In this document: positions 33,501-43,900 of the stretch, piece after piece
Numbering within the stretch: the first letter of the stretch is position 1
How the letters are laid out: each line of letters opens with the position of its first letter
Assembly (NCBI GenBank): GCA_007449985.2
Contig: VIIQ02000559.1
Location: 154,501-218,500 of the forward strand
Direction of reading: 5' to 3'
Origin: Desmodesmus armatus
Lineage: Eukaryota; Chlorophyta; Chlorophyceae; Sphaeropleales; Scenedesmaceae
Length of the DNA: 64,000 bases
The notes under the pieces: generated by a model
Seen by the model: only the letters and a program-made list of their open reading frames with translations
The model's database searches: none
Told to the model about the DNA's origin: nothing
Made by a program: the position numbers and the translations under genes

Positions 33501-36500
33501 ATTGGCCTTGCTGTCGGTCTCACCCCCCGCATCCCTGCACACACATCACAGCTTGAAGCTGAAGACATCAACATTGATTCATGGCTGTCATCACACCTCA
33601 TTGAAGAGATACACATTGATTTAATGCTGTCATCACACTGACAACTTGTCACGTTATTGAATAACGTGTATGTCTTAACGTGTATGTCTTAACGTGTATG
33701 TCTTAACGTGGTATGTCTTCAAAAAGCAATAAATTAATGTGTATGTGATGACAGCAATGAATCAATGTGTATGCGCAGTGCGCAGGCAGGTAATGCAGGC
33801 TGGCCATGCGAAGCGCCAAGGGTTAGAACACACATCCTTCAAAACCACAGCAGGCGCCAACCAGCACTGAGCACTCAGGTCTGGCAGTGCTCTCAGTGCC
33901 CCACAAGCACACCAGGTGTGATGCCGAGGGCGTGTCAGTGCCACCAGGACCATAAAGCATCCATGTTGTGCTTTGTGAGTAACAGCTGACGGCTCGGGAC
34001 TTGAGGCCGCAAGCTGCAGTGTGAATCACATGTGCTACAGCCCAACCACTCACCCTTGTCACTCTTGTCCTTGTCAGCGTCCTCACTGTCCGCTCCCTCC
34101 TTCTCACTCTTTGCCTCCTTCTCACTCTTTTCACTCTTTGCATCCTTGGCGTCCGCCTTGTTGCTGCCCTTGTCAGCGTCAGTGCTGTTGGCGGCTTTCG
34201 AGTTGTCAGGCACCTACACACATACACAGCGAGCGTACGCCACAACTTGACTATCCTTGTAAACCGGTGTTTGCATGTGACTTACGGGGACCAATGTGTG
34301 AGACACACAGTCAAGTCACACTGCCAGTGTCGCACTGACCAGTAGGTGCTCCAACGCGCAAACCGCTCATGTCAACCATTGACATACAAACTTTGTGATT
34401 GAATTAGCACATATCTATCATTCATTATCATCCGTAACGACAATACCCACCTCAATGACCTTGTCCTCGACCACCTCCACCTCCACCACACACTCGGCCG
34501 TTGTGAAATGCATCAGGCCAGAGTAGTCGGCCTCAAAGCGCAGCGCAGTGACACCAGAGTGGTTGTACCTGCAAAGCCAGCCCCACAGCACAGGGTGACA
34601 TTGCGTCAATTCGCGCCTGTCACAGCAAGCCCGCCCAACCCGACGAGGGGGGTTGTCATGTAAAATATGTCAGCTGGACGAATTTGCCTGTCCGCGTCAG
34701 TTGCTGATTTGGGACACCCCGGCCACCCATTTGTTCCCCAATCTCTCTTGGTTCTGCAGGAGCTGCTTGGTTTTTGAAGAGAAAGTCAAAGCGTCAGCTC
34801 GCACATACATGCACGAGCCGCACATACATGCATGTGGGCCAAGTTGCACACTCTGTAACCCCAGCTGTCACAGCCAGCCTTCATGAATTGACTGCAACAT
34901 GCCTATTTTTGCTTGGCTGTGCAGGAACCAGAAACAGCAAACACAAGGGACTTCCTAAGGACTGACCCACCGTTTGATAGCATCCTTGATGCCGCTGACT
35001 GTGTACTCTGCCAGCTTGGGGTCAGTGACGCCCGGTGGCAGGCCGTGTGTGCCTGAGGTGTTGTAGTGCAGGTCGAAGCTGAAGCTGTCGATGGTGAGGT
35101 TGTTGTACTTGATGGCACGCTTGATGGGCAGCTTCTTGCCTGCAACAGCAGTACATGCAACAGAAAGGATGAGGGGCAGCTGGATAGGTTGAGTACACAC
35201 GCATAGATGGGCCAGTCAGATGTTGTTGTTTGATTTGGGGCTTGCTGCAGTGGCGCTGGACTAGGAGGGAGGCTGACAGGCGCAGCAGTGCTTGGGGTGG
35301 TGCAAGCCTTGAAGCTGGAAGATGTTGGACGAGGTGCTGAGCGCAGCAGTTGTCCAACATGATGCAAGGAAGCGGCAGGTGTAGCTGCAACGCAGGTTGA
35401 GCCTGTGGCACCTACAGCAGCTACGAGTAGTTGGGGTACCAGTGTGCTGGAGGAGTGGCACTTGCCATGAAAAACCCCAAGCAGTCATGACTGCTGCAGG
35501 TGCCTCAGAGGCTCATGCAGTGCAGGTGCAGTGCTTCGGGTGCTGTAGTGCACGGGGAAAGAACTCAAGCCGTCTTGCTGGCTCACCTGCAGGCAGGAGG
35601 CTCTTCAGGACATGCCCTGGTTTGTTGCTGCTGCTGTCGTCAGCCTCCTGAAGCTTCTTGGAGGCCTGGGCCTTCTTCTCCGCTGCTGGGATGAACAGGT
35701 CGTTGCTCTCAAAGCTCACGCCAAAGGTGGCATGGTCAGTCATGCCAAACTTCTGCAGGGGCAGACACACACGACAATGCAATGCACTCAGCACAACATG
35801 CCATGTAAGTCACCAGTTTCATGCACTGTACATGGTCTTGGCCCCTTAGGCAAAAGGTGGCATGGTCAAGTCATGGCAAACTTTTGCAGGGGCAGACACA
35901 CAAGACAACACAGTGCGCTCAGCACTATGTGCCGATGAAAGTCTTTTCAGGCACTGCCTCGTATTGACAAGGTCTGTCATCCTGAGGATGTACGTGGCGT
36001 GGTCAGTCACGCCCCACTTCTGCAAGGGCGGTTGAAACAGGGCGCTCAGGACCACATATGCGGGCATGGCTGCACCTGTGCACATGCTGCAAGGTGTGTC
36101 GCCAGCCAACATGGCTTCAACTGCTACTCAGCAGCGCACAATGCACCCCATGCATGCCGCTTGTGACCGAGCGGCCTGGTCCTCAGACTGCAGATCTGAT
36201 CTCAAATCTCTAGCACAACATGGCGGAGGGTTTGCATGCTGTAACACACCCACCAGGGCATCCACCGCCCAGCAGCCTTATGCTGGCCAATCAGGAGCCG
36301 TCTACACTGTGCAGCAAGCATACTGTGCTGGCACACCACCCTGAGTTCCAGCAAATGCACACAGCCTGCAGTATCACCTGCAGCTGCATCAGACCCCTTA
36401 TAACGGCAACTAACCGTGAAGGCTGCAATGGTTGTAGCCTTCACGGTGAGTTGTCATCCTGAGGGGTTTGATGCAGCTGCAGGGGATCTGAGGGCCCGGT

Positions 36501-39500
36501 GTTCCATACACAGCTCATGAGCCTGGGCAAGCACCATGCACAAGCACCCGTTCAAGAGCTGGGCCCGGAGTAGTAGCTTGATCTTTTCCTGTCCAGAAAA
36601 AACAACAAGGTACTGCCCCAGGCCCAGCAGAGGAGAGCTAGTGCACGTGTGTAGTGCACGCTGGCTACAATATCAGTGGCGATACAAGTTTGGAAACCTC
36701 TGATTGAATGCTGTATGTGGACACTTCGACGGCTTGAAAAGCAGGGTGCTGGAGAGCTCACCCTCAGCCTGAAGCTGCTTGACAGGTTGGCAGCAAACAG
36801 CCCAGCACCCAGCACAACAGCCTCGTCAGCATCCAGGTGGCGGTCAAGGTGCCTGCAGGACAGCAACAGATACACGCAAAACATCAGTGCGTAGGTGCAG
36901 CAAGTACACTCCCACCCTGAGGGAGCAACCCTGAAAACATGAGGTCAACAAAGCTGCAGCTGGCAAAGACAACAGCCACGGTGCAGGGTAGCCGGTCTAT
37001 CAGCATTTTGTTGCTCCTCCCCACCCTTGCTGACTGTGTCCCGAGCCATATCGCATGGGCTACAAGACGCTGGCCTAGACCCACATGCAGTATGTTGACA
37101 CCTGAAATGCATCCAGCAGGTACACGTCATGGTGACCGGTATGTGCCAATTAGTGCATGTCACCACTCCAATCCGCCGCTCACCTGCCTCCCAGTGCCTC
37201 TGACAGCACAGACTGCAGCTTGGGCACACGGCTGCCTCCACCCAGCAGCTCCACAGCATCAATGTCAGAAGCCTTGAGCTTGTTGCGGGTCAGCAGGGTG
37301 GTCAGGGGGCCCTGCGGACAGACACAACAACATCAGATTTGCCTGGTACAAGGTGTGCTGTGATGTCGGATGCGTAGAGCTTGTTGCCGGTGAGCAAGGT
37401 GGTTTGGGGGGCTTGCGGACAGACATGACAACATGAGACGTACGTGATACCAGGTGTGCTGTAATGTCTGATGCTGAGAGCTTGCGGGTCAGCAGCGCGT
37501 GCAGAGGGCCCTCCCTCCCCAGCAGCGCGTTAGAGGGCCCTGCCGACGCACAGACCAACAGACGTGTGTGATGCATGATGTGCTGAAATGCCAAAAAGCG
37601 CGACCACTTCAGGCGTCCGGCACGCCTGCCGTGCCTTGCTGTCCAGCCTCACTGATACTGGACAGCAAGGCACGGCAGACATGCCTGACACATGAAGTGG
37701 TGGCATTGTTGCAAAAGTGGTAATGGCCTCCAGTAACAGCTAGCCTGCGAATACCACCCCATGGCGGGTGCAGCCGATTCGCTACCGCACCCTGATTGCT
37801 GGAGTCACGCTCTGAGGTGATTCACAGCATGACAACAGCAATGAGGGTGCGGTGGCGAATCAGCTCACCCGCCAAGGGGTGGCGCCCCAAGGCTACACAG
37901 GTGAACGAAAGGCTGCAGCTCAGGTGCATCGTGGCTTGTTGCGCAGCGGCTTGAGGCAGCTGTTTGCACAGCCATCAGCCCAGCGGTTGCAGCATAGCAG
38001 CGCAGTGCTGTCCCTATTCCCAACAGATGTGTCCTGGTCAAGTGCTGCCAGGCTACCAGGCTACACCCGTCTCAACCAACACAGAGAAAGATCAACTTGT
38101 TGTTTGATGCTGCCCAATTTGTTGAACTTTGCTTGGTTTTGGCTCTGATGGCCACTGCGTGTGCATTGCATGCACACATGGCCGGCAGGATGCAGGAGTC
38201 AGCCCACACAAGTCACACACGCTGATTCACACACGCTGCGTCACACACACTGCATGCAATGCAGGCCAGACAGGCATGCAGCCCTCGCTCACCGCAGCTC
38301 GGTCCCAGAACTCGCCGGCCAGGTCATCAAACTCACTGCGCTTGATGCTGTGTCACACACGTTGAGTCACGAGGATTGTATCGGCTGCCATCAAGCTTGG
38401 TGTCTTGTATACTGCGTCACCCACGCTGTGTCACACACGCTATTGTGATGCAGGCCCTCACTCACCGCAGCACGGTCCCAGAACTCGCCGGCCAAGTCCT
38501 CAAACTCGCTGCGCTTGATGCTGCTCTGGAAGTCCTGGCCGCCGTGCAGCTCCTCCACAGAGATGGGGGCGGCAGTGTTGGCCGACAGGATCTCTTTGGT
38601 GCGACGCACCTGGCGGCGCAGCTTCGCCAACGACTTGGGGGATGTGCTGTTATGCAGAAAAGCAAACAGGAGCTATTCGTTAGCTATATATAGCTATTTC
38701 TTAGTGCGGAATCATATTGGTGAGCTGAAGACATAGTAAAGTGCTGTGCGCAGGACAGGGTTCAGCAGCAGGGCCAACAGAGGCCACAGTATGGCCCAAG
38801 GATCCATGGTGGCGGTCACGCCCCTGCCCCCCCCCCCCGGGCCGTGCGGAATTGAGCAACAACAGAGGGATGGCACGCGCCACATCAGCAGACACACTGC
38901 ATCCCTGGTCAATCTGCATGACCTCTGATGCCGTCTAACAACCAATGCTTTTGCGTCCATAAAGTGGTTACGCAATCACAGCACCTGGTTACGTATCAAG
39001 GCACCTCCCTACCTGATGTCATCTCCTCCCTTCTGCTTGAACTCCTCAGCAAAGTGCTTCAGCAGCAGCACGTCCAGCGAGTTGCTGCCTAGGCTGTGGT
39101 CGTACGCAACGTCCAGGACCTCAAACTGGTTTGTCTGGCTGCTCTTGCTCTTGCCGTATGTGCTGTACTTCACCAGAGCTGCCTGTGTGCTGCCACTGCC
39201 CATGTCATAAAGGATCACCTACACAGGCACAGGGAGCATCACATGCGTCAGAAGCCAGCACATGGCCCCTGTGGCTCAGTGAGCCTGTCTCAAGCTGTAC
39301 ACAGGAAGTAGTTCGCACGTGTAGATCAACAAGCATAGCGATCATATGTGTAGGTGAGTTGCGAGACAGTCTGCAAAGGCACAGGCAGCTTCATGGAGAG
39401 TTTGCAGCTGCGCGGCTACAGCTGTTGCCACTGCATACCTGACTGCTATGTTGTTTGTGCTGGTGCTGCTGCTGATGTGGCCCCAAACAAGGAACCTCTC

Positions 39501-40575
39501 AACATGAGGGCAGCCAACTCAAGATCCCTCCCCGCTCCGCATCTACTCCCTCCCCTCTGCCCCCCCCCCCTCCCGACTTCTTCCCTTCTATCAGCCCACT
39601 CACCGTCTGCTCCTTCTTGGCAAAGTCCCGCTCAATGCCAAACTGCAGTGCCGCTGCTGCGTGGGTGTTGACCAGACCCAGCACGTTGAGTCCTCCCAGC
39701 TTGGCTGCGTCCATGATTGCCTGGCGCTGCGCCATGCCCATCCATACGGGTACTGTGATCACTGCATCTACCACAGACTCTCCGGCCTGCTCGTCAGTGA
39801 TGCGCTTGGCGTACTGGAAGATGCCAGCCTGCAGGATAGCGGGGGCACAGATACACACGTCATGTGTCAACACATGTACACACATGCTTTTCATGTTGAG
39901 GCCTTGGCAGCATGCACACACAACTCCTGGCGTGTGTACTTCCTGACCTGTTGCACCACTACTTGCATACAGACAGAAAGTCCTATGTCACGTCTCAGCT
40001 GAGCTTTATGTGTGCAACCTCATTGACACCACAATGAGACACGGAGAGGGCTGCAGAACGGCTCAAACCCCCCTGTCAGGCTGGCGTTGCCAGCACGGCC
40101 CAAACCCCACCAGCTGGCGCGGGTGGTGCACACTCACCACAAGCTCTTCCACAAGGTATGAGGTTGTCTCGTTCACCTGGACGGCAGACGTGCCGCGCAG
40201 GGGGTGGTCGGCCACCTTATACAGTAGCATGCTGTCCTGCAGGATGCGCTGCACCTCTGCATCCTGTGCTGACCGCCCCAGCAGGTTCCTGAGCTGGCTG
40301 AAAATGGTGTTTGGGTACCTGATAGCGAAGGAGAATGCTTCCTCGCCCACTACCCGTTCATCATCTACTAGTCCCACAAGTGCTGGAGACTTCCGTTTGC
40401 TCATTTCGTTGACCACGATGGAGATGGGTGTGCGGCCTGGCTTCACCAGGCAGACCTTGAGGAACTCGCTGCCTAGATCGATGGCCATCAAGGAGCCATG
40501 CACTGCTGTAGCAGCACTGAGGCAGAGCAGGGCCAGCAATAGCCACCTGCCCCCATGTGCCGCACTGCTGTCCAT
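30587..40575 (-). CDS. ER chaperone GRP170/HYOU1 (HSP110-type HSP70, LHS1 group)
   Basis: Exons: 40138-40575, 39604-39828, 39013-39218, 38466-38646, 37184-37311, 36762-36852, 35587-35752, 34971-35139, 34451-34568, 34054-34213, 33232-33362, 32415-32612, 31900-32076, optional 31713-31730, 31335-31445 and 30587-30964, all in phase, about 964 residues. Residues 1-27 are a signal peptide. The ATPase domain shows MAIDLGSEFLKV (phosphate 1), ITVPVWMGMAQRQAI, LYDMGSGSTQAALVKY (phosphate 2) and VELLGGGSRVPKLQSVL (adenosine). A Lys/Asp/Ser-rich acidic loop follows the beta-sandwich region, then RKKTYH, the helical lid (TTEEERVKFTEQLSEGEDWLYGDG) and a charged tail ending PLHEEL, an HDEL-like retention signal. 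GRP170 acts in the ER lumen as a holdase and as nucleotide-exchange factor for BiP. Several exon edges are duplicated in the introns. Confidence 0.93.
32536..32803. repeat. Tandem duplication of the 5' edge of HYOU1 exon 12
   Basis: Two units of about 133 bp lie head to tail. The first contains the true exon 12 edge and acceptor; the second (32669-32803) contains a near copy with its own 'gcatatgcag' acceptor reading VSLNVSGPGLAHTPLSGEVY. Splicing to the outer copy and reading through would change frame before the true exon, so it is a decoy or an alternative exon. Confidence 0.85.
33300..33543. repeat. Duplicate of the 5' edge of HYOU1 exon 11
   Basis: The sequence ggcattggccttgctgt with flanking acceptor appears at 33330-33375 (true exon 11 edge) and again at 33489-33543 in intron 10, with a usable 'gtgtgtgcag' acceptor. 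The copy would read GETDSKANAAK. Confidence 0.75.
33608..33773. mobile_element. MITE-like element with ~28-bp terminal inverted repeats in HYOU1 intron 10
   Basis: The left end atacacattgattt-atgctgtcatcaca and the reverse complement of the right end agree at about 26 of 29 positions. Inside are a perfect palindrome cacgttattgaataacgtg and about four tandem copies of aacgtgtatgtctt (33662-33718). A further half copy of the terminus lies just outside at 33568-33596. No coding sequence. Target-site duplication is not evident. Confidence 0.6.
35716..36060. repeat. Three copies of the 5' edge of HYOU1 exon 7
   Basis: The true exon edge with its acceptor (35716-35800) recurs at 35857-35922 and about 35990-36060. 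All three share a core like gtggcatggtcagtcatgcc-aacttctgcagggg followed by acacacaagaca-type intron sequence. The outer copies keep acceptor-like AG but diverge in exon sequence. Confidence 0.8.
36378..36484 (-). repeat. Long intronic hairpin H1 (HYOU1 intron 6)
   Basis: The 48-base left arm (cctgcagctgcatcag...) and the reverse complement of the right arm match at about 80%, ending with a perfect accgtgaaggct/agccttcacggt stem around the loop gcaatggttgt. In the transcribed orientation it would fold into one long foldback. It could be a MITE remnant or a small-RNA precursor. Confidence 0.75.
37272..37560. repeat. Three tandem copies of the 5' edge of HYOU1 exon 5
   Basis: A ~95-100 bp unit containing agcttgttgcgggtcagcag, then gcggacagaca and ggtgtgctgtgatgtc occurs at about 37272, 37372 and 37463. 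The first is the true exon 5 start; the others lie in intron 4 with decayed exon sequence. Confidence 0.85.
37600..37703 (-). repeat. Long intronic hairpin H2 (HYOU1 intron 4)
   Basis: Two arms of 43 or more bases match at about 37 of 43 positions. The inner 21 bases are perfect (ctgccgtgccttgctgtccag and its complement) around an 11-base loop, cctcactgata. Confidence 0.85.
37754..37886 (-). repeat. Long intronic hairpin H3 (HYOU1 intron 4)
   Basis: Arms of about 50 bases (left: ccaccccatggcgggtgcag then gattcgctaccgcaccctga; right: its near reverse complement) are separated by a ~30-base loop. Identity is about 85%. It lies 50 bp from H2. Confidence 0.85.
38232..38525. repeat. Duplicate of the 3' edge of HYOU1 exon 4
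   Basis: The donor edge of exon 4 (ctcaccgcag-cacggtcccagaactcg..., 38461-38525) is repeated at 38290-38350 with the same donor and about 55 bases of exon. Both copies are preceded by cacacgctg-rich intron sequence, so the unit is about 170 bp. Confidence 0.85.
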
Positions 40576-40961
40576 CCTGTGGGTGGACAGCTGAAGGTCA
40601 GCTCAAGACGTCACCAGCGAACGTATGGCTGTGGGGGTCTGATACAACAGCTATAATGTACGTGCCAGGCGACAGGAGGAACTGAGAGAAAAACGCGCTG
40701 AAGGTGGTTGAAGATCCAGTGTGTTTCAGAAACTTCCTCGCCGATGTACCAGGCTGCAACAGACGTTGCTGTGTTGATAAGCTGCCCAACAGCCTGCTCT
40801 GAGGCTATCGATGTCCAGACCGGGGCTTGACTGGATGGGACAGCAATTCATGGCGGTTTGAGGTGCCCCGGTGTGATGAGTGATGCTTGAATTGCTTTGT
40901 GAGAACTTGCCCATGAGCCTGCAATGTCTGATCGATAAGTCCAAAACAAGATGCATCACAG
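40576..40961. promoter_or_regulatory. Divergent promoter between HYOU1 and the ABCB6-like gene
   Basis: The start codons are 386 bp apart and face away from each other, so both promoters and 5' UTRs lie here. No TATA box or unfolded-protein-response element can be claimed by eye. Confidence 0.6.
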
Positions 40962-43900
40962 ATGGCAGTATCAGTGCTGAGTTTCGCTGGGGCTGCTGCT
41001 GCTGCGATCGTCCAAAGCTGTTTACTGTTGCTTGAGCTTCGGAGGGCGTCTGGTGTTCAATACAACAAGACTTATGAGCACAAGTTCAGGGCCCTGCGTT
41101 GGGCCAGGACCTTGACGTATGTAGCATTGTGTGTGTGCCAGGTATGCTGCACCTGCTCATGATGATGTCACCTGATCTGCCTGCTGCTGGGTTGTTGTGC
41201 ATCGGTCTATTTTGATTGATTTGCATTGCACAGGCAGCTGACTACTTGTGTCCCCACACCCCAGCTCTTCCTGTCATCCCAGCGCAATCCCGCCCGTGCA
41301 TTACCGCTGCATTGCAGGCAGCACTTGTGCTGTGGCATGCTGCCTCCCACTGGCCGCAGCTGGCATGGGGCATTGATGGCTCCCAGCTGCTGGTGCTGTT
41401 GGTGTATTGCCTCACACTTGGCGTGCTGTGCCTCAAGTGGCGTGGCCAGCTGTCTTTGCAGCTCAGCAGCGTCCTGCTGATTGCACTGCTGGAGCCTGGC
41501 TTGCTGTTCTGGCAGGACATAACAGGCGTCCAGCCAGATGGCACGTTTGACTCAGAGCATGTTGCAAGGTGAGCATGTTGCCGGGTATACCTGGGCGTAC
41601 CTTGGAGGGTGGATGACACTGCAGCAGTGGGGGCCATCGTCCTTGAGGCACAGTAGCTGCGCATGGGCAGCGTTCAACATGATGTCAGCACCTGCCTTCA
41701 GAAGGAACCTGCTTTCATATCACAGATTCTGCAGGCTGTCTTGATAGCAGTTTGTGTGTTGCTTCTGCACAGGCGCTTTGCACTGCTTGGTGCCGGCACT
41801 GCCTGGTGTCGGGGGTGCTGTGGTAGTCCTGAGAGGCCTGTGCTGGACATTTGCCGCCATGCAGGGTCATCCTGCACTGTGTGCAATTTGTGCTGCTGCT
41901 GTGCTTGCTTGTGGCTGAGGTCATCATCCAACAGCACCAGCTGCTGCTGAAGAGCAACTTTGGCAGCAGCAACGGCACGCTGCCACTGGCATCTCAGCAC
42001 AAGGCCGCGTATCAGCGCCTGCCGGGCAGTGCTGCAGAGGCTGGAGACAAGGAGAAGCAGCAGCAGCAGAGTGGGCACCACAAGGAGAAGTTCTCTGCAT
42101 GGTGGGTGTGCCACAGTTTGGTTCAAAGGGTCGGGAGCCAGCAGCAGCCTGACATGCCATCCTTTGTCCTTGTTGGACATACTCACAATTGTTGTGTAGC
42201 AGGAGACAAAGGCAGCAGTGGCTCCTGGGACACATCTTAAGGATGCCCAGCAAATGAAGATGCCCTCACAGGCATCCTGCATGACGGGGGCTGGTGATGT
42301 TCCGCTGTGCTGGCATGCCTTTCCTGCAGGCGCCCAGGAGACACCCGCTTTCGCATGGCAGCATCGGCTTTCCACTACGTGTGGCCAGCAGAAGGCACCC
42401 TCAGGCTCCGGCTCATGCTGTGCATGCTGCTCGTGCTGAGCGAGCGTGTAATCAACCTCGCAGCGCCCATCGCGTTCAAGCACATGGTCGAGGTGCTCTC
42501 TGCAATTGTCAGCGCACCAGCTGAACCTGCAGGACAGGAAGGCGGGAACCTTGTCACAGGGTTGCGGCATCTACTGATGTCTATCAGCGGCCAGCATGCG
42601 CAGCTGCAACCTCAGCACAGCGCAGGCGTAAGCTTGGGAATGCTGGGACCAGCTGCTGTCAACAGCACCATGGTGACGGCGGCCCAAGCAGCTGCCCCAG
42701 CAGGAGACGGCCTCTTCAGCTTCCTGCAGTCTGATGTGCTGGCACCCTTTTGGGTGCTGTTCTATCCTTGGGTGTTCATATACCTGGGGGCATTTTTCCT
42801 GCGGGGTGGCAGTGGCAGCGAGGGGCTGCTGGCAAACCTGCGTGACATCCTGTGGATCCCAATCACACAGGTGGGTAGCGCAGAGCCGGCTGCAGAAGGC
42901 ACTGTGGTGCCAGCATACAGGCTGAACAGCCAGGCACCTGGACACAGCCAGCTGGTGTCTGGTTTGAGGCTGTGTTTGAGGGTCAAACTCAGCATCTTAG
43001 GTGTGCACATGTGTCAGCAACACTGGGCGCAGAAACACCGGGCGGCATCCGGGAGCGTGCACTGGGTGCCCTCACCCCTCAGATGTTACTACGATGGCTG
43101 AGGTTCGTTTGTTGCTTGATTGCTGTGGCTGTGCAGGCCGCCTTCCGCCGCATCAGCAATGATGTGTTTGAGCACTTGTTGGAACTCGACTTGAGCTTCC
43201 ATGTGCATCGCAAGACTGGCCAGATCATGCGGATACTAGACAGGGGAACTAGCAGCATTCAGGTGAGCCAGGGAATCCAGGGGCATGGAGTCGGCCAGCT
43301 TTTTAGGCAGGCCACCTGCCAATGCAAGCAGCCGCCAGGACGTGCATCATCACATGTACATGGGCAACAGCAACCCTGTGCGCTCTGGGTCTGTGTTTAT
43401 GTTTGCCCTAGCTTCGCTTTTCAACAGCGCCGCTGTGGCTACTGACTGTGCGCCATACATACCCTCTGCCAAAGCTGCAGTGCACCCTAACGACACCTGC
43501 CAAGGCCTGAGCAGCAGTCGTGTGCTTGTGTTGACATGTGCCTGTTGCGTGTTTCCTGCGCAGGACACTGTGTCCATCATCCTGTTCAATGTGCTGCCCC
43601 AACTCATCGACATCCTGGTGGCCTGCACCTACCTTGCATCAGCCCTCAAGGGCCCCTGGGTGGCCCTCATCGTGCTGTTTACCGTCGGCAGCTATGTGCC
43701 CCTGACCCTGCTCATCACCGAGCAGCGAGGCAAGGTGAGCGGAGCCGTTATTGTCCTGGTTGCGATGGACTTCACCGTCTGCTGCGGCTAGGCTGGTTAC
43801 GTTCACTGTCCGGGCAGTGGTGGACAGGCATGGTCAGCATCACCAAAGGTGCTCTGACCTGCTGTAGCAGCCACCGTCGGCATCCAAATTGTTAGGTTAG

